DNA from: JBARDN01 sp963755705
Lineage (GTDB): Bacteria; Desulfobacterota; Binatia; Binatales; Binataceae
Direction: 5' to 3'
NCBI GenBank assembly: GCA_963755705.1
Contig: CAVWKW010000002.1
Coordinates: 1-64,000 of the forward strand
Length of the DNA: 64,000 bases
Shown here: positions 25,193-34,118 of the stretch, one piece after another
Layout: the number at the start of each line of letters is the position of its first letter
How positions within the stretch are numbered: position 1 is the first letter of the stretch
The notes under the pieces: model-generated
Told to the model about the DNA's origin: nothing
Databases searched by the model: none
What the model saw: the letters and a program-made list of their open reading frames with translations, nothing else
Translations under genes and position numbers: made by a program

Positions 25193-25768
25193 TCACACGT
25201 CGAAGAACACCGTCTCGTTGTCGCCTTGCAAAACAATATCAAAGCGCAAAATACGCGGACGCGATTTGCTCGCGTCGCGAGCGATAAGCGTCGCGCGGCG
25301 CTTCGGCTCGACCAGGTTCAGAATCAGATCGGCGGCGTTGGCGGCGGATTCGTCGGGAAAATAGACTCGCGTCATCAAATGATGCAGCAGTCCGCGCGCG
25401 AAAATACATACGTTAATGTGTGGAGCTTGCGGCACCTCGAGGTCACTCGCGACAGCGCCGGGCTTGATCGTATCGAAGCGGTACTCGCCGGATGAATTCG
25501 TACCCGCGCGACCGAAGCCGTGGAAACTAGAGTCGAGCACCTTCTCTTGCCTATCTTCCGGATGATCGTAGCGGCCTTCCGCATTGGCCTGCCAGATTTC
25601 GATCATCGCGTCAGGAACGGGAGCGCCGTCGCCGTCGAGCACCCTGCCCTCGATTATTATGCGCTCGCCTCGCGTGCGATCGTCGGTCAGACGCTCGGCG
25701 CCTGAGCTGACCAAAGCAGGACCGAAAAATGGCCCCACAGTCTGCGAAGGAGTCAGCCGGGTGCTCAT
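25193..25768 (-). CDS. pcaG: protocatechuate 3,4-dioxygenase alpha subunit
   Basis: A protein of 191 residues of normal length. TPSQTVGPFFGPAL and RVLDGDGAPVPDAMIEIWQANAEG begin the intradiol dioxygenase fold. The alpha subunit keeps the fold but lacks the full set of iron ligands, as expected. With PcaH it opens the protocatechuate ring to 3-carboxy-cis,cis-muconate. It follows pcaH by one base. Confidence 0.9.
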   Translation of the reverse strand: MSTRLTPSQTVGPFFGPALVSSGAERLTDDRTRGERIIIEGRVLDGDGAPVPDAMIEIWQANAEGRYDHPEDRQEKVLDSSFHGFGRAGTNSSGEYRFDTIKPGAVASDLEVPQAPHINVCIFARGLLHHLMTRVYFPDESAANAADLILNLVEPKRRATLIARDASKSRPRILRFDIVLQGDNETVFFDV

Positions 25769-25769
25769 T

Positions 25770-26483
25770 TCATTCCTGCGCAGGAGTGGCTTCTCGTCCG
25801 CGAAGCACTATATCGAATTGGTATCCGAGTGCGTATTCGGCGATGGTCGTATCCAGCTCAAAACGGGAGACCATTCGGTCGCGCGCGGCGGCGTCCTCGA
25901 TGCTATTGAATATTGGATCGAGTGCGAGCAGCGGATCACCGGGAAAATACATCTGCGTAACCAGACGCGTGGCCATCCCCGCACCGAAAAGACTAAAATG
26001 AATATGCTGCGGACGCCACGCGTTGGGATGATTTCGCCACGGATATGCTCCCGGCTTGATCGTGATGAAGCGGTAGTCACCGTCCTCGCCAGTGAGTATC
26101 CGTGCCGCACCCGAGAAATGCGGATCGAGCGGAGCGTCATGTTGATCGGTCGGATGCGCGTAGCGGCCCGCGGCATTGGCCTGCCACAGCTCGATGAGAG
26201 CGTGCGAAACTGGACGGCCGTCGTCGTCGAGGACTCGTCCGGCAACGACAATCCTTTCACCCAGGGCGGTGCCGCCCGCAAACCGAGTCAGATTGGCGCT
26301 GTGCGCAACGAGGGGCCCGGATGCTGAATCGAAACGCGGACCAGTTATCTCGGAGAGGGTGTGCGGAATCTTGATCGCGGGACTTTTCGGCGCGCGTTTG
26401 GCGGTGCTCGCATACGCAGGCGAATCATTTCGAGGATGCACGCCTGGCGCGGGACGGCGGTATCCGCGATTTCCCGAGGTCAT
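25770..26483 (-). CDS. pcaH: protocatechuate 3,4-dioxygenase beta subunit
   Basis: A protein of 237 residues. Iron-ligand candidates are visible: Tyr in PGAYPWRNH and His-x-His in RPQHIHFSLFG, with another Tyr in NAAGRYAHP. RVLDDDGRPVSHALIELWQANA is the family core. It is the catalytic, Fe(III)-bearing subunit of the ring-cleaving enzyme. The ATG overlaps the pcaC stop (ATGA), so the order pcaC-pcaH-pcaG forms one coupled operon. Confidence 0.9.
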   Translation of the reverse strand: MTSGNRGYRRPAPGVHPRNDSPAYASTAKRAPKSPAIKIPHTLSEITGPRFDSASGPLVAHSANLTRFAGGTALGERIVVAGRVLDDDGRPVSHALIELWQANAAGRYAHPTDQHDAPLDPHFSGAARILTGEDGDYRFITIKPGAYPWRNHPNAWRPQHIHFSLFGAGMATRLVTQMYFPGDPLLALDPIFNSIEDAAARDRMVSRFELDTTIAEYALGYQFDIVLRGREATPAQE

Positions 26484-26911
26484 GTGGCGCCTCGCTTCAC
26501 CGCGCGGCCTTTGGCCGCCGGGCGCTGTTGCGGCTCAGCTTCGTTCTCCGCGAAGACCGCCTTGGCGATCCGGAAGGCGGCATTGGCTGCGGGGACGCCC
26601 GCATACACTGCCACCTGCATCAGAGCTTCCTTGATTTCGTCGCGGCTCGCACCGGTGTTGCGTGTGGCGCGCAGGTGAAGACGCAACTCTTCTTCATGTC
26701 CGAGAACGGCCAGGATGGTGATCGTGAGCAGGCTGCGGGTTTTGCGCGCGAGTCCGGGCCGGGTCCAAACGGCGCCCCACGCATTCGAGGTCACGAAGCG
26801 CTGCCATTCGCGATCGAAATCCGTCGCCGCCGCGAACGAGCGCTCGACGTGCGCCGCTCCGAGCACGCGCCTGCGCACGGCGAGGCCGGCTTCGTACGCG
26901 GGATCCTTCAT
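26480..26911 (-). CDS. pcaC: 4-carboxymuconolactone decarboxylase
   Basis: About 143 residues from the ATG at 26,911, with GGGAG upstream; a longer frame to 26,965 lacks support. RSLLTITILAVLGHEEELRLHL and TRNTGASRDEIKEALMQVAVYAG match the carboxymuconolactone decarboxylase/AhpD-like fold. It converts 4-carboxymuconolactone to 3-oxoadipate enol-lactone, two steps after PcaGH. The cycloisomerase pcaB is not adjacent. Confidence 0.85.
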   Translation of the reverse strand: MKDPAYEAGLAVRRRVLGAAHVERSFAAATDFDREWQRFVTSNAWGAVWTRPGLARKTRSLLTITILAVLGHEEELRLHLRATRNTGASRDEIKEALMQVAVYAGVPAANAAFRIAKAVFAENEAEPQQRPAAKGRAVKRGAT

Positions 26912-27082
26912 CGTAATCTCCCGGATTGATTCCTCAAGCCCGTGGACTATCGCGCCGCGCGCCATGATGTCAACGCAGGCGCGAGGGTTAAGCTATTGGT
27001 CCGCTTTCGCAATCGTCGCGGCTGAGAGAATATGGGATCGGAGGCCTTTCCCGGCGATTTATCCAATCCGAAGGCAATCGGA

Positions 27083-27634
27083 ATGCGGAGTCGTGGTGCA
27101 ATAATCGCGATCGCCTGCTCGATACTATTCGCGGCGGCAGGATGCTCGCTGTATCAACAGTACGAAGCGTCGCGGCCTGCCGCGGTGAGCCTGACGGAAT
27201 CCGCGCTGGCAGAGGCAGGTTTCGAACGGATGGAGGCCCGGTACCCTGACCAGCTTGAGATGGTGCAGGGACTGCCCACCTACTCGATGCATAGTTATCC
27301 GACACCGAATGGGAACGTCTATTGGTACTACGATCCGGGAAATTGCGGATGCGTATTCGAGGGCAACGCGCAAGCGTTTCAAAAGTATCAATGGGAACTC
27401 ACGCAGGAGAACGATACTGCGGCGTACGTGGCAGACTCGGAGGATGACGACGTGGTCGCGCTGAACGCGCTTAACGAATCGATGTTCCCTCCATCGATCT
27501 ATCTGCTTGGGCTCGGACCCATCGCGGGCGGGATCGGCATACATCATGGCGGCGGCGGAGGTGGCTGGGGCGGCCATCATGGCTTCGGCGGCCATGGCTT
27601 CGGGGGCCACGGTGGCGGAGGGCACGGCCGCTAA
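27083..27634 (+). CDS. lipoprotein with Gly/His-rich C-terminus
   Basis: A protein of 183 residues. The signal peptide and lipobox FAAAGC place it in the outer or periplasmic membrane leaflet. The middle (YWYYDPGNCGCVFEG, FQKYQWEL) matches no family I can name. The last 35 residues alternate Gly-Gly with His-His, a likely metal-binding or low-complexity tail. It diverges from the pca operon. Function unknown. Confidence 0.7.
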   Translation: MRSRGAIIAIACSILFAAAGCSLYQQYEASRPAAVSLTESALAEAGFERMEARYPDQLEMVQGLPTYSMHSYPTPNGNVYWYYDPGNCGCVFEGNAQAFQKYQWELTQENDTAAYVADSEDDDVVALNALNESMFPPSIYLLGLGPIAGGIGIHHGGGGGGWGGHHGFGGHGFGGHGGGGHGR

Positions 27635-27641
27635 GTATCGA

Positions 27642-29159
27642 TCACGCGAGCCCGAGCCGCTCGAGCTGATCGGCAGGCGCGTCGATCGAGAGCAGCGCGG
27701 CGCGCAACGCGTCTGCCGCATCTTTCTCCGCGCGCGAGCCGGTGAGATTGTTTTCCTCGGCGGGATCGTCGCGCACGCGGTAGAGACAATTTCCGCCGAA
27801 CTTTCCCATCGCCCAGAACGGCAGCAGGTCGCCGGCGCGAAACGGCTGGCGGATAACCGGGATTCGCGATCCGGGCATCCGGTCGAGCACCGCACGGTCG
27901 TCGGGGGTCGGCAAAGTTAGTTCGGGAATCCGATGCACCGGCATCGTGGACCACCTGTTCGACCACAGGCTAATCGGAGCGTTGTCGCCCGAGGGCGCAC
28001 GCGCGTATTTGCGCTCGGCGTCGATCAGATGCACCTCGCGGCCCCATACGCCGGCGAGCGCGAACTCGCGAATCGAACTCTGCTCGCCGGTGAGCAGCGG
28101 CAGAATCGAGCGGCCGTGCGTGCGATGCTTCATCGCGACGCCGAAAATGTCGGCGATCGTCGCCGAAAGATCTACGTTGGTCGTAAGCGAATCGATCGCG
28201 CCTGCGGGCGCGCCCGGCCACGCGATAAACAACGGGGTGTGGCCGAGAGGCTCGTAGATCGGAACGGCGGGTTTGCCCCAGATATCTTTTTCGCCAAGGT
28301 AGTGGCCGTGATCGGTGCATACGATTACGGCGGTGTTGTCGTAGAAGCCGCCGCGCTCGATCGCTGCGAACAGCTTTCCCACCCACGCGTCGATCATCGT
28401 GAGCTTCGCGCCGTAGGACGCGCGCACCTGCCGCGCCTGCGCGGGCGTGAGGACGCCTTTCTCGAGCGCGCCGCGCATGTAAGGCGGCCAGATGAGATGC
28501 GGTCCGCTCCACGACGAATCGTACATCGAGGCGTAAGGCTCGGGCGTGTCGAACGGCTCATGCGGATCGAACTCGTCGACAAAGAGCATGAAGCGCGCGT
28601 CGGCGGGCGCCTCGCGCTCGAGCCATTCGCACGCCGCGCGCATCGTGCGCGGACCGGGAAAATCCTCTTCGCCGCGAAAATAACCGCGCGAGTTGTCGTA
28701 GGGCATATGTCCGCGGCCGAATGACGGCGTGCCGATCCACGACCGGTCGGGGCGCGTGCGCCAAGGGTCGCTCTCGTGTCCGCGCTGGTAATCCCACGCG
28801 GTGAAATCTGTGTGATAATTTTCGCCGCCGCTTTCGAACAGATGCGGATGATCCGAGACCAGCTTGGTGACGACGCTGGCGGCGCGCAACCATGCGGTGA
28901 CCGGGCGTTCCCAGATTTCGATTGAGCCCCACGGCTTCCACAGAAAATCGAGCGCGCCGCACAGGATGTCGTGGCGCGCGGGCATGCACGGCAGCGAGCC
29001 CGAGTAATGGTGATCAAAGCGAATCGCACGGCGCGCGAAGGCGTCGAGGTTGGGGGTCGCGAACTCATGTCCTCCGTACGCACCCAGCATGTGGCGATTC
29101 AGGCTGTCGAGTAATATGACTATCGCGTTATTTGGGCGCGGCGCCGTTTTCGGGAGCAT
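27642..29159 (-). CDS. sulfatase-family hydrolase
   Basis: About 505 residues. The N-terminal NNAIVILLDSLNRHMLGAYGG supplies metal-binding Asp residues. SLPCMPARHD is the CxPxR motif whose Cys becomes formylglycine, so it is the Cys-type of the alkaline phosphatase/sulfatase superfamily. VIVCTDHGHYLGE supplies the second metal site. The open frame continues upstream to 29,780, but that part is the antisense of the next gene; the ATG at 29,159 starts the family match. No signal peptide is evident, so it may be cytoplasmic. The substrate is unknown. Confidence 0.85.
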   Translation of the reverse strand: MLPKTAPRPNNAIVILLDSLNRHMLGAYGGHEFATPNLDAFARRAIRFDHHYSGSLPCMPARHDILCGALDFLWKPWGSIEIWERPVTAWLRAASVVTKLVSDHPHLFESGGENYHTDFTAWDYQRGHESDPWRTRPDRSWIGTPSFGRGHMPYDNSRGYFRGEEDFPGPRTMRAACEWLEREAPADARFMLFVDEFDPHEPFDTPEPYASMYDSSWSGPHLIWPPYMRGALEKGVLTPAQARQVRASYGAKLTMIDAWVGKLFAAIERGGFYDNTAVIVCTDHGHYLGEKDIWGKPAVPIYEPLGHTPLFIAWPGAPAGAIDSLTTNVDLSATIADIFGVAMKHRTHGRSILPLLTGEQSSIREFALAGVWGREVHLIDAERKYARAPSGDNAPISLWSNRWSTMPVHRIPELTLPTPDDRAVLDRMPGSRIPVIRQPFRAGDLLPFWAMGKFGGNCLYRVRDDPAEENNLTGSRAEKDAADALRAALLSIDAPADQLERLGLA

Positions 29160-29256
29160 CGCGAGTAATCTAGCAAAGCCCGCAGCCGGGTGCGCTATGG
29201 ACTCAGATGAGGCCTGGTCGCCAAAATAATTTGCGATGCCAATGGGGGACCGAAAA

Positions 29257-29961
29257 ATGGCAAGCTCGCGACGGGGCAGATTTTGGGGATCGCTACGCAC
29301 GGCGACTGGTGCGATTTTCGTCGGGGCGACGGCCGTGGCGTTTGCGGGATGCGCGGTCGCGTCGGCGCCGATCGCGCATACGCCCCAGGTGGTCGCGACT
29401 CCGCTCGCGGGGCAGTTGACGATCAGCGTGCAGTCGGCGCCTTCGGTGGGCGAAGTACAGCCGGTTTTCGTCTCGGTCGCCAATGGCACCGATGATCCGC
29501 GCGCCGTGGTCCCGAGCCAGGTCTTCGCGCTCAATTCCGCGGGCGAGCGCGTCGCACCGCTGCCTCCGGGCGAGGCGGCGCGCCAGGCCGGAGGCGCAAA
29601 GGAACTAGGAGGAGCGCTCGGTAGCGCTGCGATTAGCGGCGCGGCAGGCGGCGCGGTCGGCGCGGGGCTGGGAGCGCTGGCGGGCGCAGGCTTCGGCGCG
29701 GTGGGACCGGGAGCATTGGTCGGCACCGCGATTGGCGCGGGCACTGGGATGTACCGCGGCACAGAGCGCGGCCAGGACAAGGCCGATCAGCAGGCGAATC
29801 AGCAGCTCCAAGCCGTCGCGCTGCGGCCGCAAGATGTCGATCACAACTTCACCGCCAGCGGCTATGTGTTTTTTCCAAAAGGCACCTACCAGCAAGTCGA
29901 GATGCTGGTGGTGGACAAAGAAACCGGCGACACGCAGACGATCACCGAACCCTGGCATTGA
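29257..29961 (+). CDS. lipoprotein with glycine-zipper segment
   Basis: About 234 residues from the ATG at 29,257 (GGGGGA upstream). The signal sequence ends at a lipobox (AVAFAGC). Residues 115-165 are a Gly/Ala-rich zipper (GGALGSAAISGAAGGAVGAG), as in membrane-inserting lipoproteins. The C-terminal part resembles the periplasmic beta domains of similar lipoproteins. Function unknown. Confidence 0.7.
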   Translation: MASSRRGRFWGSLRTATGAIFVGATAVAFAGCAVASAPIAHTPQVVATPLAGQLTISVQSAPSVGEVQPVFVSVANGTDDPRAVVPSQVFALNSAGERVAPLPPGEAARQAGGAKELGGALGSAAISGAAGGAVGAGLGALAGAGFGAVGPGALVGTAIGAGTGMYRGTERGQDKADQQANQQLQAVALRPQDVDHNFTASGYVFFPKGTYQQVEMLVVDKETGDTQTITEPWH

Positions 29962-30026
29962 TCACGGCGCGCCACGCCATCTGTTATGACTGACCTTTCA
30001 TATGGCCATCGCTTGCCTTGCGGCGC

Positions 30027-30779
30027 ATGGCGGAGAACTATCAGTTTCGACCGCCCTACTCGCCCGAGGTTTATAGCACCCTGCTCGGCTTGATAGCGCC
30101 ACAGTGCGGAGCCGTTCTCGACGCGGGATGCGGCCCCGGAAAGATCACGCTGGGGCTGGTCGATCACGTCGATCGAATCGACGCGGTCGATCCTTCGGAA
30201 GAGATGCTCCGCGTGGCGCGCTCTCGTCCAAAGTCGGACAGCCCGAAGATCCGATGGATTCGCGCGACGATGGAAGAAGCTCCGCTCGAACCGCCTTACG
30301 GACTGATCGTGGCGGGATTGAGTATCCATTGGATGAACCTCGACCGCGTCCTGCCTCGCTTCGCAAGTGCGCTGTCCGATGGGGCGTTCCTCGCGCTGCT
30401 CGACTACGACGGTCCGAGAAATTCGCCTTGGGGTCAGGAAGAGATTCTCTTCGCGGTCAACTTCCTTCAGAAGATCGATGGCCTCCGTCAACGGCCGTGG
30501 AAGCCGATTAGCGACCGGATCGAAGAATCCATATTAGTGCATCCTGCGTTTGAACCGATTGGCCATAAGATCACGGCGCCGATTCAGATCTCGCAAAGTG
30601 TCGAGGACTATCTGCGATGCCAGCATTCACGAGCGACATGGTCGGAAGATCACCTCGGTGCGGAGGCCTCGCAGGAGTTTGACGCGGGGATGACGAAGCT
30701 GCTCAGCCGCTACGCAGTCGCAGGGATGCTCGAGTTCACCGTGCAAACGCGAATCGAGTGGGGTCGCGCTCGCACCTAA
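30027..30779 (+). CDS. class I SAM-dependent methyltransferase
   Basis: 250 residues. AVLDAGCGPGKITLGLV is motif I and AVDPSEEML motif II, with WIRATMEEAPLEPPYGLIVAGLSIHWM following, as in the UbiE/Methyltransf_11 group. The ATG at 30,027 is preferred to an in-frame TTG nine bases upstream. The substrate cannot be inferred. It stands alone between other single genes. Confidence 0.8.
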   Translation: MAENYQFRPPYSPEVYSTLLGLIAPQCGAVLDAGCGPGKITLGLVDHVDRIDAVDPSEEMLRVARSRPKSDSPKIRWIRATMEEAPLEPPYGLIVAGLSIHWMNLDRVLPRFASALSDGAFLALLDYDGPRNSPWGQEEILFAVNFLQKIDGLRQRPWKPISDRIEESILVHPAFEPIGHKITAPIQISQSVEDYLRCQHSRATWSEDHLGAEASQEFDAGMTKLLSRYAVAGMLEFTVQTRIEWGRART

Positions 30780-30850
30780 CCAGAGCAGCGAACAGTCAAG
30801 TGAGCCGCCGAGCGGTAGCCATTCGCGATGCTCGGCGCTAACTTCCACCG

Positions 30851-31249
30851 ATGGAACAAAACCTTCCTGGCAGTTGTCTTTGCGGAGCGGTTACTTATCG
30901 GGTCTCCGGACCGTTCTTGAATTTTGTGCATTGTCACTGCTCGCGGTGCCGCAAGGCGACCGGTAGCGCGCACGCTTCCAACCTGCTCGTGGTGCCGGAG
31001 CAGTTCGCGTGGAGCTCCGGGCAAGAACTTGTCGTGCGCTACGACCTCGCGACGGCGCACAGCTTTGCGACGACCTTTTGCTCGCGATGCGGCTCACCGC
31101 TGCCGCATTTCACGCGCAGCGGACGGGAGGTGATCGTCCCCGCGGGCTCGTTCGATGCCGAGCCGCCGATCCACCCGCGGTCGCATGCGCATTGGAGCTC
31201 GCGTGCCGCATGGAGTTGCTCACAGGAAGATTTGCCGCGCTCTCCCTGA
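30851..31249 (+). CDS. GFA/CENP-V family zinc protein
   Basis: A protein of 132 residues. Cys ligands lie in SCLCGAVTYR, HCHCSRCRKATGS and FCSRCGSPLP, and the C-terminus is of the HAHWSSRAAWSC type; this is the full GFA/CENP-V fold. Members are called glutathione-dependent formaldehyde-activating enzymes, but most have unknown substrates. Confidence 0.85.
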   Translation: MEQNLPGSCLCGAVTYRVSGPFLNFVHCHCSRCRKATGSAHASNLLVVPEQFAWSSGQELVVRYDLATAHSFATTFCSRCGSPLPHFTRSGREVIVPAGSFDAEPPIHPRSHAHWSSRAAWSCSQEDLPRSP

Positions 31250-31360
31250 GCTCGTGAGAATTTTTTCACTCACGCGAGGTACGGATGACTTGCCGGTATT
31301 AAGCTTCGCGCATATTATGGCACTCACTGTGCAAATATATCCCCTCGAGCGCATCTGCAA

Positions 31361-32467
31361 TTGAGAATCTGGCGAGTCCTGCCCGGCGCGGTCGTCGCGC
31401 TCGTCATTCTTGCCGTGGCGGCATTTTTCCTGCTGCGCCTGCCGCAGGTTCAGGATGCGATTCTGCGGCGCGTGATCAACCGAACGCTCGCCGCGACCAG
31501 GAACGATCTGCTCGCCCCCGACGCACTCCGCGTGGTTCTCTGCGGCACCGGCAATCCACTGCCCGATCGCAATCGCGCGGCCGCCTGCACCGCGATCTTT
31601 GCCGGCGGCAATTTCTACCTGGTGGACATCGGTCCGGGCTCGTGGAAAAACCTGGCGCTGTGGCACGTTCCCGCGGCGCGGCTGGCGGCGATACTGCTCA
31701 CACATTACCACTCGGATCACATCGGCGATCTCGGTGAAGCCAACCTGGAGACGTGGGCGAACGGACGGGATCATCCGGTGCGCGTGTACGGTCCCCCTGG
31801 CGTCGACCAGGTGGTCGGCGGATTCGCGCAGGCATACGCGCTGGATGAGGGCTACCGGGTGGCGCATCACGGCGCGGCCCTGATGCCGCCGGCAGATTGG
31901 AAGATGGAGCCGTTCGAGGTGAAGATCGACACTCCTGCCGGCGCGCCGCCGTGCGCAGGCGGATCGGCGACGGTGTTCGATGAGAACGGGCTCAAGGTGA
32001 CGGCGTTTACCGTCAATCACGCGCCGGTCATCCCGGCCTATGGATATCGATTCGATTACAAGGGTCGCTCGGTCGTGGTGAGCGGCGACACCACCGTATG
32101 CGCCAATCTCGTCGCGCAGTCGAAAGGCGCAGACGTTTTGATTCACGAGGCCCAGTCGGCGACGATGGTCAAAATGATTCAAGAGGCAGCGCATCAGGCA
32201 GGAAACGCGCGCGCGGCCAAGATCATGCACGACATCCAGTCGTACCACACCACTCCGGTCGAGGCCGCGACCGAGGCGAACGAGGCGGGGGTCCAGTTGC
32301 TCGTGCTGAGCCATCTCGGGCCGCCGACGCCCAACGCGATCGCACGGATGGCCTTCATGCGCGGCGTCGCGGCCGTGCGGCCCGGCGGCGTCGTCATGGG
32401 CTTCGATGGGATGCTGCTGACATTGCCGATCGGCTCGAAAACGATCATTACTTCGTCAGTGGAATAG
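31361..32467 (+). CDS. MBL-fold metallo-hydrolase with N-terminal membrane anchor
   Basis: A protein of 368 residues. An N-terminal hydrophobic helix (VVALVILAVAAFFLLRL) precedes an RNase Z/arylsulfatase-type metallo-beta-lactamase domain. Metal ligands lie in LLTHYHSDHIGD, VSGDTT and LSHLGPP. It probably faces the periplasm. TTG at 31,361 is the best available start. The substrate is unknown. Confidence 0.8.
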   Translation: MRIWRVLPGAVVALVILAVAAFFLLRLPQVQDAILRRVINRTLAATRNDLLAPDALRVVLCGTGNPLPDRNRAAACTAIFAGGNFYLVDIGPGSWKNLALWHVPAARLAAILLTHYHSDHIGDLGEANLETWANGRDHPVRVYGPPGVDQVVGGFAQAYALDEGYRVAHHGAALMPPADWKMEPFEVKIDTPAGAPPCAGGSATVFDENGLKVTAFTVNHAPVIPAYGYRFDYKGRSVVVSGDTTVCANLVAQSKGADVLIHEAQSATMVKMIQEAAHQAGNARAAKIMHDIQSYHTTPVEAATEANEAGVQLLVLSHLGPPTPNAIARMAFMRGVAAVRPGGVVMGFDGMLLTLPIGSKTIITSSVE

Positions 32468-32496
32468 CTCGCTGCCGAGCCGGAGGGCGAATCACG

Positions 32497-32835
32497 ATGG
32501 ATCTGTCGATCAAACGCGTCATCATATTCACCAACGCGATGCCGGCGATGGCGCGCTTCTATCGCGACGCACTCGGGTTGAAGCAGAGCGCCGATGAGCC
32601 CGGCTGGAAAGTATTCGACGCCGGCTCCTGCGACATCGCGCTGCACAATGGCACTTCGGAGGTCGGACGCAGGCCGCCGAAACTCGTGTTCTTTTCCGCC
32701 GACGTTGCCGGAACGCGCGATGCGCTGGTGAAACGGGGGGCGAAGCTCGGCAAGGTCAAGTCGAAAGACGGCCTGGATCTTTGCGAGGGAACCGACCCCG
32801 ACGGCAATCCGTTCCAGATCTCCAATCGAACTTGA
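32497..32835 (+). CDS. VOC (glyoxalase/bleomycin-resistance) family protein
   Basis: 112 residues from the ATG at 32,497; the frame stays open upstream only as antisense/shadow of the hydrolase gene. IIFTNAMPAMARFYRDALGL and the end CEGTDPDGNPFQIS are the VOC fold. Function unknown. Confidence 0.82.
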   Translation: MDLSIKRVIIFTNAMPAMARFYRDALGLKQSADEPGWKVFDAGSCDIALHNGTSEVGRRPPKLVFFSADVAGTRDALVKRGAKLGKVKSKDGLDLCEGTDPDGNPFQISNRT

Positions 32836-32853
32836 TCGGAAGCACCCCCGGCG

Positions 32854-33549
32854 TCAGCCGATGCTGACGCTCGCGCCGATCATGCGAAGCCCGAGCCTCT
32901 CTGCGACGCGCTGAGACGATCGATTTGATCGCGCCGTGCTGTAGAATAGCGCGCGTCCGTCAAGCGACGGCATCGACGACCAGCTCGCCGTCACCGCGGC
33001 TGCGAATCCTCGCGCGCGAAAATTCGGAAACGTATAGACCCCGATCTCCGCGCCGCTATCGCCGAGCCGAGCCGCGAATGCGATCGCCGCGATCTCCTGG
33101 CGCTCGACGGCGACGCACCACGGCTCCCAGAAGTCGCCGACTCCCTTGAATCCCGCGGCGAGCATCGCCTGAGGCAATCCACGCTCAGCGAAGCGCGCCA
33201 GCATCGCGGCGCCCTCGGCAGAATCGCCCCGCACGATCGTCGCCGGGTGCTCATAGCTCAACCGGTTCGGAAGCCGATAGATAACATGCGGAGCAACCGT
33301 CGCGACCGGCTGCGCGATCGAAAGAACGTCGATAAGTTTTCCCAGGCATTGTGGCAGGACATCAGGATCGCGCCACGGGGGATCCTCCGCGCCGATGACA
33401 AGTAATCTCGAAGCGATCTGATCGCCGAGGTCATCGCGGACGCGCACGATATTGCCGAGAGGGCATCCGGAGAAATAGAGGCGCGGCCCGGGTGAGCAGT
33501 CAGGATCGTTCGACCGCTCGATCCGCTCCGACGCGGACATCACGAACAT
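32854..33549 (-). CDS. GNAT-family acetyltransferase
   Basis: A protein of 231 residues. The second half has the GNAT core: AAIAFAARLGDSGAEIGVYT, then FRARGFAAAVTASW (acetyl-CoA loop) and YSTARSNRSSQRVAERLGL. The N-terminal 120 residues are an extra domain without a clear match. The acceptor is unknown. Confidence 0.75.
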   Translation of the reverse strand: MFVMSASERIERSNDPDCSPGPRLYFSGCPLGNIVRVRDDLGDQIASRLLVIGAEDPPWRDPDVLPQCLGKLIDVLSIAQPVATVAPHVIYRLPNRLSYEHPATIVRGDSAEGAAMLARFAERGLPQAMLAAGFKGVGDFWEPWCVAVERQEIAAIAFAARLGDSGAEIGVYTFPNFRARGFAAAVTASWSSMPSLDGRALFYSTARSNRSSQRVAERLGLRMIGASVSIG

Positions 33550-33618
33550 CGTCGCAACATCAACGTGCAGGAGCCGCAGATCGTTGCTCTGAGTCTTATT
33601 CGCGATAGGTTTCTTCGC

Positions 33619-34113
33619 TCACAGGTCATCGCGCTCGAACTGTCGGGGCGCCAAAACGCTGGATTCGCCGTCCGGGCTGGCTATTACCACTACGTACCCG
33701 TCGGGATCGCGCAGCCACATCTCTCGATGCTTGGGCGCCGGGTTGACGTGCGGCTCCTCGACGATTTCGGCGCGCAGGGAACGCGCTCGCTCGACCGCCG
33801 CATCAAAGTCGGACATCTCGAACCAGAGCAGCACGCCATGGCCTGGCGGGGCCGCGTCAGCGTTGACGAGATTTGGATGATCCTCCTCGTCCCATGCATG
33901 GAGCTGCAGGATCATCCGGCCGTTGCAAAACAGCCGCTCATAGGCGTCGCGATGCACGTGCTCCGGAAGCGCGTCAGCTCCCAGCAGCCGTTGATACCAG
34001 CGGCTGCTCGCCCTTACGTCCCGAACCGCAATCAGAGGCTGTGAGTAGACGTCCATCCTCCGAGCTGCGGATTTCTTTTCCTCTTCGGGCATTGAGCCTC
34101 GCTTCCGATTCAC
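33619..34113 (-). CDS. VOC-family protein
   Basis: A protein of 164 residues. PLIAVRDVRASSRWYQRLLGA and REMWLRDPDGYVVVIASPDG mark a glyoxalase/bleomycin-resistance fold. A shorter start (MPEEEKKS or MDVYSQPL) is possible. It is unrelated in detail to the VOC protein at 32,497. Confidence 0.8.
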   Translation of the reverse strand: MNRKRGSMPEEEKKSAARRMDVYSQPLIAVRDVRASSRWYQRLLGADALPEHVHRDAYERLFCNGRMILQLHAWDEEDHPNLVNADAAPPGHGVLLWFEMSDFDAAVERARSLRAEIVEEPHVNPAPKHREMWLRDPDGYVVVIASPDGESSVLAPRQFERDDL

Positions 34114-34118
34114 CGCCG

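Noticed and set aside
29160..29780. N-terminal extension of the sulfatase frame
   Set aside because: The Pro/Ala-rich sequence is the antisense of the glycine-zipper lipoprotein gene; the family match begins at 29,159.
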